From: an uncultured Spirochaetales bacterium
Lineage (GTDB): Bacteria; Spirochaetota; Spirochaetia; Sphaerochaetales; Sphaerochaetaceae
Length of the DNA: 64,000 nucleotides
Reading direction: 5' to 3'
Assembly (NCBI GenBank): GCA_949297785.1
Contig: CASFTW010000007.1
Coordinates: 30,110 to 94,109 of the forward strand
Part shown: positions 38,101 through 46,046 of the stretch, in pieces
Numbering within the stretch: position 1 is the first letter of the stretch
Layout of the letters: the number at the start of each line of letters is the position of its first letter
Notes under the pieces: generated by a model
The model's input: only the letters and a program-made list of their open reading frames with translations
The model's database searches: none
What the model was told of the DNA's origin: nothing
Program-made: the position numbers and the translations under genes

Positions 38101-38659
38101 CGATTCCTCAGGACTTGAGCCTGTTGCACCCAGTAAGCTCGATAAAGCCGTAAAGAAACTACTCGAAGAAGTATTCGGTATAAATGAAGAAATGAGCTTC
38201 ATAATTCCATGTGAAGACAATGATGAAGGACTTGAACAAAATCTGGCAAGATATAGAGGCGGATTCATCTTCAGGGAGAATCTCAGATACTGGCTTACAA
38301 GGTATTGCGCATTTGATGTTGATCAGGTTTCACACTACCTTGGCAACACAGGAGCCACTACACTTGGTAGACATTACCTTGACAGTAACAGCATTCCAAA
38401 TCAATATCTGGTTGCTTCCAAGATATGGCGTCTTGATGCATTGCTGCAAAGAAGAGGCAACAAGCCAGCTCATAGACAGATAATCGGACCGAAGAAAAAC
38501 ATACTTCGAATAAAGGCAAACGAGACAAACCCTATCGACATCGAGCTCAACGTTATTCCAAATGAGGAACCAGATGAGCTGACTGTGACAATAAGATGTG
38601 AACATAGCATTGCTACATGCATTGAGGTCAATGCGCAGGAGGATGAAAATGCCAGATGA
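35117..38659 (+). CDS. Giant tyrosine-recombinase-like protein (active Tyr kept, Arg-I lost)
   Basis: This 1180-residue protein is far longer than integrases (300-450). Only the C-terminal ~380 residues look like a tyrosine recombinase catalytic domain: I-L-I-R-L-F-T-G-L-E-S near 863, where the catalytic Arg of T-G-L-R is replaced by Glu; a possible beta-hairpin Lys in P-G-N-G-K-N-I-P-L-P; R-E-N-L-R-Y-W-L near 1060 with Arg-II kept but the flanking His lost; Y-L-G-N in place of L-G-H; and R-H-Y-L-D with the nucleophile Tyr1087. A ~120-residue acidic insertion splits the domain. The first 800 residues are unrecognised. It opens an operon beside the left attachment site. By itself it is probably not catalytically complete. 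Confidence 0.65.
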   Translation: MFMTYSASILKMRLSKFIVKNSIDEQTLLRVYAYYAASHDEKLHYLLADDFFKIKVNEKETFSCLDLPSALSPYFLRYDINRFITTVVPNIVGDCQKISRLIEEKKFIATTSFRYDQESHVNMSEELTISFAILHIKEKFTDLIASGGGPKDKDKEWLYNSYLTEVRKKRFPYIAEIVYFNLLAENTLLLRQDDYLRFFTLRAYAKPFDAMTSLYNKLGLTKQELFWILAEGHALTKKRVDHSIFSGMEDGPEKDSLKNDAFNIIKELPSPATALAIAENTKKRKTRKSKKEIEELLSDSTNVKAIHSSDTPLELSLVFNTFAAEVASMQSKKDECIIMFPSAMFVMKWIDNRFVSNQKATFVIPSEPVLLLLEASYGHDSVYRDSNEWNIRFVLYEDWKRTISEGDGISASFILIFENHIETLEGVGSVRDVGVFITSNLKEQSHDSTIYCLSPEKYIDEQNSILHQFCIQNAFSSMVIEEAVSAPRKGQKEPMTAFSNPRLAKKLFWKACHIENWDGMTRITFLRNDSSILALFGKLGDLWDGNGRMLTQEGAISLTVNLLDKTNSPKLSLRQFCNNPHKVAKKRVKARNKLSFSKEIDFWYTVSEASVYKKGNLPASKKKIKVDVRHIKRPEAEERRNVRGKGLNNIIEGAHADFYINRTLASNEDYLNQYIFTYYPIKKFYEKNENGELVVKRYPREIISKVYQEELKGQDLTLKTFLFIHEEIDNVKLSSSERKIVCLHDILEPLLDIHCSMLTADDFLDAIEETMPDRSVTTHLDILAAIRKLLVGSGNETEGKTIIDSIIYDENKFTRSMSKLRSALGKKHFSLDEFTKLYEMIVRRLDSNPIYYGILIRLFTGLESNIVSSLCWKDYKHDPDYDFNFFIIYRQIPGNGKNIPLPLMMDSDIRRLPLSKTLASHLDKLKKKRGRQEESILSYDPDKDDEEEDDASENYYHDNDDNETATEVSNGQDKGKSATAQKKEPGYTYIVKDSNDSSGLEPVAPSKLDKAVKKLLEEVFGINEEMSFIIPCEDNDEGLEQNLARYRGGFIFRENLRYWLTRYCAFDVDQVSHYLGNTGATTLGRHYLDSNSIPNQYLVASKIWRLDALLQRRGNKPAHRQIIGPKKNILRIKANETNPIDIELNVIPNEEPDELTVTIRCEHSIATCIEVNAQEDENAR

Positions 38660-40208
38660 TCTCAGCAATTACAGAGTCGATGAAGTCAGACGAAAATATG
38701 ACCCAGCCATCAACGGAAGAATGACATTTGCAGGTGCATTCCTTAAGTATTTCTACATCAGGCCGATCGATAATGTAAAAACACGTGTGGAGTCAGAAAA
38801 GACTCCTGCAATGGATTCAATCTATTCAAGATCAGTAAGTGACGCAACACTGAAAGAGTATGTAGACGAGGTGGTAGACAGGATACTACCTGTTGTTGAC
38901 CCGCACAACATGACAATGGAGGACTATTCCCTTGCCTATTTTGAAGATGCATTGGAGAGAATCAAACGTAACAATCCGACAATCAACGACATCTCCTCAT
39001 ACAGACGGCATATAAGAAGAATATATAATGCGTGGGCCGATCATAACGAGGTTCTTACAGGAAGAATCATCTGGCCTGAGGACAAGAAGAGCTTACATAC
39101 AGAGAAATCAATAAACAAACGGAAAAAGCAACATTCAAAACCTCGCTCTCTCGGGATTCAAGGAGAAATTGAAATGTTGAAATGGATTTGTTCTTTAGAT
39201 AATAATTCAATATTAAATACCGATTTAGGTATAATATTAATGTTTTTTCTTGGTCTAAGAAACAACGAGGCTGCTGCAAGAACTTTCGGAGACATAAGGA
39301 AAATCGAAGGAACGGAACACCATTGCATTTATGTGCTTACATCAACCAAGAGAAGTTCAAAAGAACTCAAAGTTGGCGGAAAGACAAGCAATGCATTCCG
39401 AATCATTCCACTATATGGCTTCCTATATGATTTTCTTATGGAACGCAGGGATTATCTGGTCAAAAGCTGGCAAGATGTGAACCCAAAACTCTCTGATAAC
39501 GAGATCGAAGATAAGATTTCAACATGGCGGATCGCATCTACACCCTTGGACAATAAAGGTGTTTCTTCTACCGACCTGACCAGACGAGGAAAAGAAGTTC
39601 TTACATCAGTTCTTAACAAATGCCACAGCCCGCAAAAGGAGATATCCTACAAAGATGCGGAGTACGATTTCAGCTACGGCTTGCAAGAACAGGGAATCGA
39701 AGGAGAGGACAGCCCTACTACATATCTTTTCAGACGTAATTTCGCAACACACCTGGTCAACCTCGGTTTTGATTCCAGTCAGGTTGAATATCTTATAGGA
39801 CATGAAATCGAAGAAACTGGCATACTACGCCATTTCTTCAGCACAGGAGAGGAACTTGTCACTCTGGCAAAAATCATGCAAGAGCATCCTTTCTGCTTGT
39901 TGAACAGAATCCTGCATAATCAGGAGATTGATGACAATAACTATCAGGATAGGATCATCAGCCTGCACAACATCAGCAAGGAGCACCCAGGTCATATCAG
40001 ACTGATTACAAGTGAACCTTTCGACGATGTCACAATCGAAACAGAACCACATTCAATGATCACAGCATCCGTTACCAGATATGAGTTTACACATGGATAT
40101 CATCCGACTATGAACATCCGTCAAAAAATGCTTCAAGTCTACAAGAAAAGAGCAAAGGAATATCTTGATGCCGACAACAATAAGTCCCAAAGTGATTGCA
40201 GTATGTGA
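38649..40208 (+). CDS. Tyrosine-recombinase-like protein (Arg-I kept, active Tyr replaced by Phe)
   Basis: The start at 38649 has AGGAGG 6 nt upstream and lies inside the end of the previous gene, so the two are translationally coupled. In this 519-residue protein F-F-L-G-L-R-N-N-E has the catalytic Arg-I at 204, G-G-K-T-S-N-A-F-R-I-I-P-L offers the beta-hairpin Lys, F-R-R-N-F-A-T-H-L has Arg-II, and L-I-G-H keeps the His. The nucleophile position reads R-H-F-F, with Phe396 where Tyr should be. An N-terminal SAM-like arm-binding domain fits residues 80-170. So it complements the previous protein: each lacks what the other keeps. They may act as a heteromeric recombinase. Confidence 0.7.
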   Translation: MPDDLSNYRVDEVRRKYDPAINGRMTFAGAFLKYFYIRPIDNVKTRVESEKTPAMDSIYSRSVSDATLKEYVDEVVDRILPVVDPHNMTMEDYSLAYFEDALERIKRNNPTINDISSYRRHIRRIYNAWADHNEVLTGRIIWPEDKKSLHTEKSINKRKKQHSKPRSLGIQGEIEMLKWICSLDNNSILNTDLGIILMFFLGLRNNEAAARTFGDIRKIEGTEHHCIYVLTSTKRSSKELKVGGKTSNAFRIIPLYGFLYDFLMERRDYLVKSWQDVNPKLSDNEIEDKISTWRIASTPLDNKGVSSTDLTRRGKEVLTSVLNKCHSPQKEISYKDAEYDFSYGLQEQGIEGEDSPTTYLFRRNFATHLVNLGFDSSQVEYLIGHEIEETGILRHFFSTGEELVTLAKIMQEHPFCLLNRILHNQEIDDNNYQDRIISLHNISKEHPGHIRLITSEPFDDVTIETEPHSMITASVTRYEFTHGYHPTMNIRQKMLQVYKKRAKEYLDADNNKSQSDCSM

Positions 40209-41154
40209 AGACAGACACTTCCTGTCAGGCTTAAAAGGCGATGGCGTCATCGATGCCCGGAAAGCAGAAGAACTTGCAAGGAAGGCTGCTGAGCGTCATA
40301 TCGACATATCATTCACATGTGCAGGTACAGGACACGGAAAGAGAAAATGCAAAGCACAGCTCAAACCACTCAAGAATGTCAGCACCCCGTCATTTCTCCT
40401 GGTTGGAGGAAGCAGACACTGCAGAGGATGTGAATACGATATTGAGACTCCGCTTCCAGCAAGACAACTATCATACCGACTTGAAAATTTCTCCATATCG
40501 GATTTCCACGAATCAGTTGCAAAAGGGAAGAACTATATCAATACAGTACTTGCTCAGACCGCTATAAGAGATGCACAGAATCTTGATGAACTTTACAGAA
40601 AGCTGAGGAATGCCAGATTCGGAGAAGTAACAGCCGATGGATATAAGGCTGAAGACCTGATAGTCGACTCCCGGACATATATGATGCATCGGAATGGATA
40701 TGCAGATATCAATGGGCATCCAGCGCTTGTTCTTGGAATTACAACCCCGCTGTACGGCAGGACAGATCTATTCCAAAACGATGAATACATCAATGCACTG
40801 ATTCTGCAGGAACCTTTCATCGCTCCTGGCAACAAGCCCGAAAACAGAATCCACTATATTCTCCAATTCGACAAACGTCACAACAGTGCTTATAAAGAGT
40901 GTCACGAGGCAATAATCAAGATTGCAAAGAGAAATCCGGACAACAACGATGAAGCAGATAGAAGGACAAACAATACAATATTCCTTGTCGAAGCTGTATG
41001 GAAGAAAATCGATGACAGGGGTCTGCTACGGAAGCTTGGATGCAAAATTGCATTTTCCGGAGTGATAACCAACAAGAAACAGTTCACTGCACTGAAAAGC
41101 ACAATAACAGAGGAGGACGAGCGATTCTTCAGCGACCGAGTCTCAATCAAATAG
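40168..41154 (+). CDS. Cys/His-rich hypothetical protein of the recombinase operon
   Basis: Start ATG at 40168 has AAAGGA 8 nt upstream and overlaps the previous gene by 41 bases. The 328-residue protein is not recognised. Residues ~50-95 hold a cluster of possible metal ligands (C-A-G-T-G-H-G-K-R-K-C then R-H-C-R-G-C), suggesting a zinc-binding module. The rest mixes beta strands and basic helices, with no catalytic motif I can name. Its strict coupling to both recombinase-like genes suggests it is a third component of that system. Confidence 0.6.
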   Translation: MPTTISPKVIAVCEDRHFLSGLKGDGVIDARKAEELARKAAERHIDISFTCAGTGHGKRKCKAQLKPLKNVSTPSFLLVGGSRHCRGCEYDIETPLPARQLSYRLENFSISDFHESVAKGKNYINTVLAQTAIRDAQNLDELYRKLRNARFGEVTADGYKAEDLIVDSRTYMMHRNGYADINGHPALVLGITTPLYGRTDLFQNDEYINALILQEPFIAPGNKPENRIHYILQFDKRHNSAYKECHEAIIKIAKRNPDNNDEADRRTNNTIFLVEAVWKKIDDRGLLRKLGCKIAFSGVITNKKQFTALKSTITEEDERFFSDRVSIK

Positions 41155-41158
41155 TTTT

Positions 41159-41173
41159 GTATTGACTCAATAC
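41159..41173. promoter_or_regulatory. Palindrome in the gap before the HTH gene
   Basis: Perfect dyad GTATTG-ACT-CAATAC, 23 nt before the start codon at 41197. It is a candidate autoregulatory operator or promoter element for the HTH gene that follows. Confidence 0.4.
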
Positions 41174-41196
41174 ATTCGTACTATTATTCTACAAGT

Positions 41197-42066
41197 ATGA
41201 GCAATAAGATAGAAAACGCTGCCAAGACTTTCTCTCGTCTTCCCAGGACACAAGAAGAAATCGTTTCGGTTCTTGACTTGAAGACCAGAGCTTTAGCAAA
41301 GGAAATGAGAGAGACTCCGTGTCACTCGCTTCCTTACTACAATGGACTGTTGCGACTCCTGAATCATGTCATCCTTGAAGTCAAAACAAGGAGCATCTTT
41401 CCGGCTCCTGACGGCTGGTACTACTCATTCACAGTTTCCAACACAGAGGCAGACCTTTTCATCAGACATGTGAAATCCATGGAAGAGACAGAAGACGAAG
41501 GAACTGCATCAACAACAATCGAATACGATGAATCTTTCAGCCTTATCAGCTATCCGGTGAATCTTCTTTCTGTAGAAGAGTACGCGAAGCTGAATAAAAT
41601 TGAGGCCGTAACAGTACGTCAATGGATAAGAAGAGGCAAACTCCGCACAGCCGTAAAGCTGGGAGGCGAGTGGCGAATTCCCGAGATAACAGACACTCCG
41701 GCCCGGGGATATACAAGCGTACGTTACTACAATGGCGGAAGATTCTTTCCTCTTCCACAAAGCTACAAATGCCTGGAACAGAATCCGTTATATATTGACA
41801 TATATCCATCGAAAGAGAGGAAAGGATTCTGTCAGATTCTTCTCGATGGCATTCCGGCAAAGCTTTCAGGCGAACTCATCCCAGAGTTTGAAAGAGAAAA
41901 GATAGAACTTGCTCTTATCAGTACTCCGGGCATGAGAAGTTCAGCCACAACAATAATGGGTATGCCAGGCATAAGAGAAACGGACTCGAGGGGACTAGAG
42001 ATAAGAACAGGAAGAGCAAGATTGCCTCTGGGCTTGGAGCCTAATCTGTATGGGAGGAAAATATGA
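41197..42066 (+). CDS. HTH (excisionase/MerR-like) protein of the recombinase operon
   Basis: In this 289-residue protein, residues ~125-165 form an excisionase-type winged helix: L-S-V-E-E-Y-A-K-L-N, V-T-V-R-Q-W-I-R-R-G-K-L, then G-G-E-W-R-I-P-E. Such domains bind DNA next to recombinase sites or promoters. The N-terminal 120 residues and C-terminal 120 residues are unrecognised; the C-terminal part contains a repeated-strand segment (Y-I-D-I-Y-P, F-C-Q-I-L-L-D-G-I-P). It may be the directionality factor for the recombinase pair. The stop overlaps the next start. Confidence 0.65.
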   Translation: MSNKIENAAKTFSRLPRTQEEIVSVLDLKTRALAKEMRETPCHSLPYYNGLLRLLNHVILEVKTRSIFPAPDGWYYSFTVSNTEADLFIRHVKSMEETEDEGTASTTIEYDESFSLISYPVNLLSVEEYAKLNKIEAVTVRQWIRRGKLRTAVKLGGEWRIPEITDTPARGYTSVRYYNGGRFFPLPQSYKCLEQNPLYIDIYPSKERKGFCQILLDGIPAKLSGELIPEFEREKIELALISTPGMRSSATTIMGMPGIRETDSRGLEIRTGRARLPLGLEPNLYGRKI

Positions 42067-43073
42067 TGAATAAAGAAACACGAAAACCTCCTGTTCTTGA
42101 ACTTGCAATCGACAGTAATGGGAAACAGGTACACATATCTGAAGTCCAGAACGGAAACGCATGTAACTGCAGATGCATGTATTGCGGAGAACCGCTCACT
42201 GCAAAACAAGGAAAAGGAGGCAAGGCTGCCCACTTCGCCCACAAACCAGACTCCACATGCCGCTGGAAGGAATATGTAAGGCAGACTAATATACATTGGA
42301 GAGCGGAAAAGATCTTCCTGCAGGAGAAGGAGATAACACTTCCTCAGATAATCCGTACATTCGGCAACATGCAATTCGGCATGTTCCCGGGAGGGACATA
42401 CCTGATTAGTTCAGTTCAGCTCGAGAAACGGATATCAGATTTCATTCCCGACATCGTGTTGCAACTTGACAAGTTTACATTGCTCGTCGAGATCTTTGTC
42501 ACACATGCCGTAGATGATGCAAAGAAAGAGAAAATCAGAAACAATGGCAGATATGACGTCATCGAGATCGATCTCAGCGACAAGGTTCATGATGATATCA
42601 CTGATGATGAGCTAAGGCTTCTTATCAAAGACCAACTCCGCATGAGCTGGATATATAGCACATCAGAGGCGATCTACACCCGTAACATTGCAGCGGTTGC
42701 AAATACTTATCCAATCGCAACGATAACAAACATGGTGGAGGGATGTCCCTTAGGAATACTGCCGAACATTTCCCGCTGTGACAAATGCACTCGCTTTCTT
42801 GGTACGACAGCATCAAATGGGATAATCTGCATTTTCCAATTTCTATTGCATGCAAGTCCAGAACAGAAGCAATCATTGCCGCCAATGAGAAACATCGAAA
42901 AGCAATATGCCAAGATGATTACACAGCCTGTAGCACAGACGATACATCCGGTGTTCCGTCAGAAAATCTACAGAAGCGGACCAAGAATTGAAGATCTCGA
43001 AAACAGACCGAATCATGCAAAAGCCAAAAGCAGATACAAACCGTACAAATACAGCAGAAACAAGAGGCATTGA
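42063..43073 (+). CDS. CoiA-like nuclease family protein
   Basis: The 336-residue protein has the competence-protein CoiA-like arrangement. An N-terminal zinc-ribbon (C-N-C-R-C-M-Y-C-G-E, ending in A-A-H-F-A-H-K) is followed by a nuclease-like core with D-F-I-P-D-I-V-L and L-L-V-E-I-F-V-T-H near 130-150, a PD-(D/E)xK pattern. CoiA promotes recombination of incoming DNA in naturally competent bacteria; this protein shares the domain layout, not necessarily the job. GGGAGG precedes the start, which overlaps the HTH gene stop. It completes a five-gene block of DNA-processing proteins beside the left end. Confidence 0.7.
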   Translation: MMNKETRKPPVLELAIDSNGKQVHISEVQNGNACNCRCMYCGEPLTAKQGKGGKAAHFAHKPDSTCRWKEYVRQTNIHWRAEKIFLQEKEITLPQIIRTFGNMQFGMFPGGTYLISSVQLEKRISDFIPDIVLQLDKFTLLVEIFVTHAVDDAKKEKIRNNGRYDVIEIDLSDKVHDDITDDELRLLIKDQLRMSWIYSTSEAIYTRNIAAVANTYPIATITNMVEGCPLGILPNISRCDKCTRFLGTTASNGIICIFQFLLHASPEQKQSLPPMRNIEKQYAKMITQPVAQTIHPVFRQKIYRSGPRIEDLENRPNHAKAKSRYKPYKYSRNKRH

Positions 43074-43540
43074 ACACATGAGGATTATTACAAACAGAAA
43101 CAAGAATGATGGTTAAAATGACTGGTTTGGCGCAAACCTGAAGAATGATTGCATAGATAGAGACATCGATATAGCTGACGCGTTCTTTACTGACAACAAT
43201 ACTCTGAAAATCCATAGCAGATGATGGTTCTTCCATCCGACTGACAGCCAGACTCGATCTCGGCACAAGTCTTTATGCCTCATTTATTCCAGGAACATGA
43301 CAAGCCGGTTCAGATTACCGGCATTTATGATCTTTATAAAGTCTTGCAACTGTCATACAGTTCCGCAAAAACATCAACACAGACTAGCTAAAAAGCTACT
43401 GAAAAAATCACAGACAGGCACTTTCTTTCTGTTACGCAGGGGATATGAATATTTCCTGAAACACAATCATCGGCACAGGCTATAACTTTTAAGGAATCCG
43501 ATATGATAAAGAACCTTATAGCCGGAAGAATTATAATATG
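43074..43540. other. Gap of about 470 bases with no supported gene
   Basis: Short frames on both strands lack ribosome binding sites and coding character. A TATAAT at 43532-43537 is a plausible -10 box for the small-protein/GNAT pair that follows. Confidence 0.4.
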
Positions 43541-43557
43541 CTATATTCTAAGTATAG
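43541..43557. promoter_or_regulatory. Short dyad before the GNAT operon
   Basis: CTATA-N7-TATAG lies between the putative -10 box and the ribosome binding site GGAGGGAAAG, a good place for autorepression of a toxin-antitoxin operon. Arms are only five bases. Confidence 0.3.
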
Positions 43558-43566
43558 GAGGGAAAG

Positions 43567-43749
43567 ATGGCTACGACTTCTTTTGACACAACATTCAGAA
43601 TCAATCCCGATTGGGGGGTGAAGAACCTGAAGAAGGGCCTGGAAGAATATGAGAAGAACGGCCCCAAATTTCCATCACCCTCAATAGCCCCTGTACTGAA
43701 GCCAACTGCTGAAGTTATGGAGAAGATTGGGAAGTTGAAGAAAATATGA
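43567..43749 (+). CDS. Small protein preceding GNAT gene (possible antitoxin)
   Basis: The 60-residue protein has a strong ribosome binding site (GGAGGGAAAG). It has a short N-terminal strand (S-F-D-T-T-F-R-I), a helix (L-K-K-G-L-E-E-Y-E-K) and a basic C-terminal tail. It is not a ribbon-helix-helix or XRE protein that I can identify. The stop overlaps the GNAT start (ATGA), the classic small-partner-first layout of toxin-antitoxin pairs. Confidence 0.55.
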   Translation: MATTSFDTTFRINPDWGVKNLKKGLEEYEKNGPKFPSPSIAPVLKPTAEVMEKIGKLKKI

Positions 43750-44309
43750 GTGATATCAGTATGCTGAGGCTGTCCGACTGGATAGCCAAAGACAAATCTC
43801 CCGAAGAGATAAAAAGGCAGGAGAGAATATCAGAGCTCCTGTCCTTTCTTTCTGTACCTGAAAATCCAGATGTTGAAAGATTTGCACACAAGAATGCAAT
43901 CCCATACGAAAAGGCAAATAAAGGCAGGACATATATCCTAGTGGATGAGAATACCTATCCGCTCGCTTATTTCACACTCGGACTTGGACGTCTCGAATAT
44001 TCTGCAGATATCTCTGGAAGTCTATGGAAAAAGCTCAGAGGAGTTGGAGACGGAGATGCCACGGTACTCACCTGCATCCTCTTGGGACAGCTTGCCCGCA
44101 ATCATGGAGTATCATACGATTCACTTCCAAGGGGATGCCTTTTCAATGAGATGATGAATGCTGTTTATCAGGGACAATCTTTCGTTGGGGGACGATTCCT
44201 CCTTGCTGAATGCAATGACGATCTCATTGGATATTATGAGAAAAAGGGGTTCATCCATCTTTACAAAAACAGCAACAACGGCCTCAATCAGATGATACTT
44301 CTTCTGTAA
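43746..44309 (+). CDS. GNAT family acetyltransferase (possible toxin)
   Basis: This 187-residue protein has the GNAT core. A beta-strand pair Y-I-L-V-D-E-N-T-Y-P-L-A-Y-F-T-L lies near 65-80, L-T-C-I-L-L-G-Q-L-A-R-N-H-G-V at the pyrophosphate-binding position, A-E-C-N-D-D-L-I-G-Y-Y-E-K-K-G-F near 160, and the final strand runs to the C-terminus. The last motif is typical of TacT-like GNAT toxins that acetylate aminoacyl-tRNA. Pairing with a small upstream protein supports a toxin role; the antitoxin type is unusual. Confidence 0.65.
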   Translation: MSDISMLRLSDWIAKDKSPEEIKRQERISELLSFLSVPENPDVERFAHKNAIPYEKANKGRTYILVDENTYPLAYFTLGLGRLEYSADISGSLWKKLRGVGDGDATVLTCILLGQLARNHGVSYDSLPRGCLFNEMMNAVYQGQSFVGGRFLLAECNDDLIGYYEKKGFIHLYKNSNNGLNQMILLL

Positions 44310-44336
44310 AGCCATTAAGTGAATGGATATCACTTA

Positions 44337-44357
44337 GTCACGGCTTCGAGCCGTGAC
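44337..44357. terminator. Hairpin between convergent GNAT and PIF1-like genes
   Basis: Arms GTCACGGCT and AGCCGTGAC are perfect with a 3-nt loop. No T-run follows on either strand, so termination may be weak or Rho-assisted. Confidence 0.5.
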
Positions 44358-44412
44358 CTTATGAACCACGGTTTATGCTTTTCCACCAATGAAGATGGAA
44401 CCTCATAAGCAT

Positions 44413-45723
44413 TCAAGCCACATCCTTTGCAAATCTGGTGAAGAATGTCATTGCTTCGCGTGAACATCTGACATCCTTTCCCGTTATCAACCGGCTTATC
44501 CCGATATCCTCCAGCCGGCGGCACCTTGAAAGTGCAACATACACTCCAGCTTCCGGCATCCATCTTCCAAGCTGAAGATACAGTTTGTCGAGTGTGAGAC
44601 CTTGTACCTTATGAACAGTCGCAGCATAAGCACTCTGACAGCCAAGCAGCGTCATCGATCCTTCCTCGACATACTCTATTGTACCTCTTCTGGTCACATG
44701 AGGCACAATCCCGGTAAGAATATGCATCTGGACTTCAAAGGTGCTTCCTGAAGATGTTCTCACAATCGGCAACCCCGCATCAGAAAATCCTCTGACGATT
44801 CCCATCGTACCGTTCTGATAGTCGCCGCAGTTGCAGGTACACATCACCTGTTCGCCTTCATGAACAATGATTTCATCTGGTATGCGACCAAAATCAAGTC
44901 CGGCAGGAAATCCATCGCAGATGGTCTCAAAAGCCCTGTAATCGGCCCCACTCTGCTCCAGCTTCTTCTGCTCTGCACGATTTATCTCATCCTTTTCCCA
45001 GTTTGTGCCAACAACAATAAGAAAAGGACCACTACATGACTCGGCAAAAGCTTCGCGGCTACATACTCTGGTATTGAGAAACTTCAGGCTCTGCTGGGAA
45101 ACTGGAGTCCTGCGTAATGAAAGCAACGCATTTGAAAACCTCTCGTCAACCTGCCTGTAGATCTTTTCCATCACATATACCCTAGGATCAAACCGTTCGA
45201 ATATCGGACAGTTGAAGAAGAAACGATTGTGACCGAAAAGCTGTTTGCGGATATCCTCAAGTTCAGGTGAGACTTTGAAGACAGGTGGCAGCTGGCATAC
45301 ATCCCCCAGCAGGACGAGCCTGATGATATGTCCGTCGTCGGCTGATGCCTGTATCAGAGACATCAGCCACTCCATGAGACTTATATCTATGAATGACATC
45401 TCATCGATAATAATCAGATTTACTGCTTCCAGCAGATGCACCCTCTCCTCGTAATCTGTTTCATGGAAAAAGTGGAGATCCACAGGCTTGAGTCTGAGTG
45501 CGGAATGTATCGTCGTTGCTGGACAACCTGACTGACGGATGTTCTGAGCTGCGATTCCGGTCGGGGCAAGACACAACGTATGTGCAGGATCCCTCTTCCA
45601 CAGTTCCTTGAGCAGTGTAGATTTCCCGCAACCTGCACACCCCTGAATGATAGCCAAGAAAGGCATATTCTGGAGAAGATCTGCATATATTTCCTTCCAG
45701 GATGATACTGTCCTATACATCAT
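44413..45723 (-). CDS. PIF1/RecD-like superfamily I helicase
   Basis: The 436-residue protein has Walker A G-C-A-G-C-G-K-S-T-L near 28, A-P-T-G-I-A-A-Q-N (motif Ia), L-I-I-I-D-E-M-S (Walker B) near 110, and the late motif A-A-T-V-H-K-V-Q-G-L-T-L-D-K then V-A-L-S-R-C-R near 395-425. These fit PIF1-like 5'-3' DNA helicases. It is small and lacks accessory domains. It overlaps the RHH gene upstream by one base, so integrase, RHH and helicase are one transcript. A role in transfer or replication of the element is inferred. Confidence 0.85.
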   Translation of the reverse strand: MMYRTVSSWKEIYADLLQNMPFLAIIQGCAGCGKSTLLKELWKRDPAHTLCLAPTGIAAQNIRQSGCPATTIHSALRLKPVDLHFFHETDYEERVHLLEAVNLIIIDEMSFIDISLMEWLMSLIQASADDGHIIRLVLLGDVCQLPPVFKVSPELEDIRKQLFGHNRFFFNCPIFERFDPRVYVMEKIYRQVDERFSNALLSLRRTPVSQQSLKFLNTRVCSREAFAESCSGPFLIVVGTNWEKDEINRAEQKKLEQSGADYRAFETICDGFPAGLDFGRIPDEIIVHEGEQVMCTCNCGDYQNGTMGIVRGFSDAGLPIVRTSSGSTFEVQMHILTGIVPHVTRRGTIEYVEEGSMTLLGCQSAYAATVHKVQGLTLDKLYLQLGRWMPEAGVYVALSRCRRLEDIGISRLITGKDVRCSREAMTFFTRFAKDVA

Positions 45724-46046
45724 CAGCCCTCCTTCATGTCTGCGATTATCCTTGCGATGAACTCCATCAGGCTGATGAGTTCTCTGTCCACCTTCCCTCC
45801 TGTCGAAATACGCTTCAGCTCACCATAGACAAGCTCAAGGTCTTTCTGCAGACCGAAATAAACCCTTGAGCTTCCACGAACCGTAATCCTGGCATTCAGC
45901 ATATTCGATGTAATGAACGCCTGCTTTGTGAGTCCGCTGGCAGCAACACGGGCGTTAATCAGATCATTCTCTTCAGGAGAGACCCTGAATGCGATTGTCT
46001 TGTTGCGCCAGCGATTTTTCTCATCACGATTCTTATGCGACATCAC
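45723..46046 (-). CDS. MobC-like ribbon-helix-helix protein
   Basis: In this 107-residue protein, residues ~15-45 (I-A-F-R-V-S-P-E-E-N-D-L-I-N-A-R-V-A-A-S-G) are the ribbon-helix-helix and following helix seen in MobC-type mobilisation accessory proteins, which assist relaxase at oriT. No relaxase is present in the window, so the link to mobilisation is uncertain. It is sandwiched, with overlaps, between integrase and helicase genes. Confidence 0.65.
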   Translation of the reverse strand: MMSHKNRDEKNRWRNKTIAFRVSPEENDLINARVAASGLTKQAFITSNMLNARITVRGSSRVYFGLQKDLELVYGELKRISTGGKVDRELISLMEFIARIIADMKEG

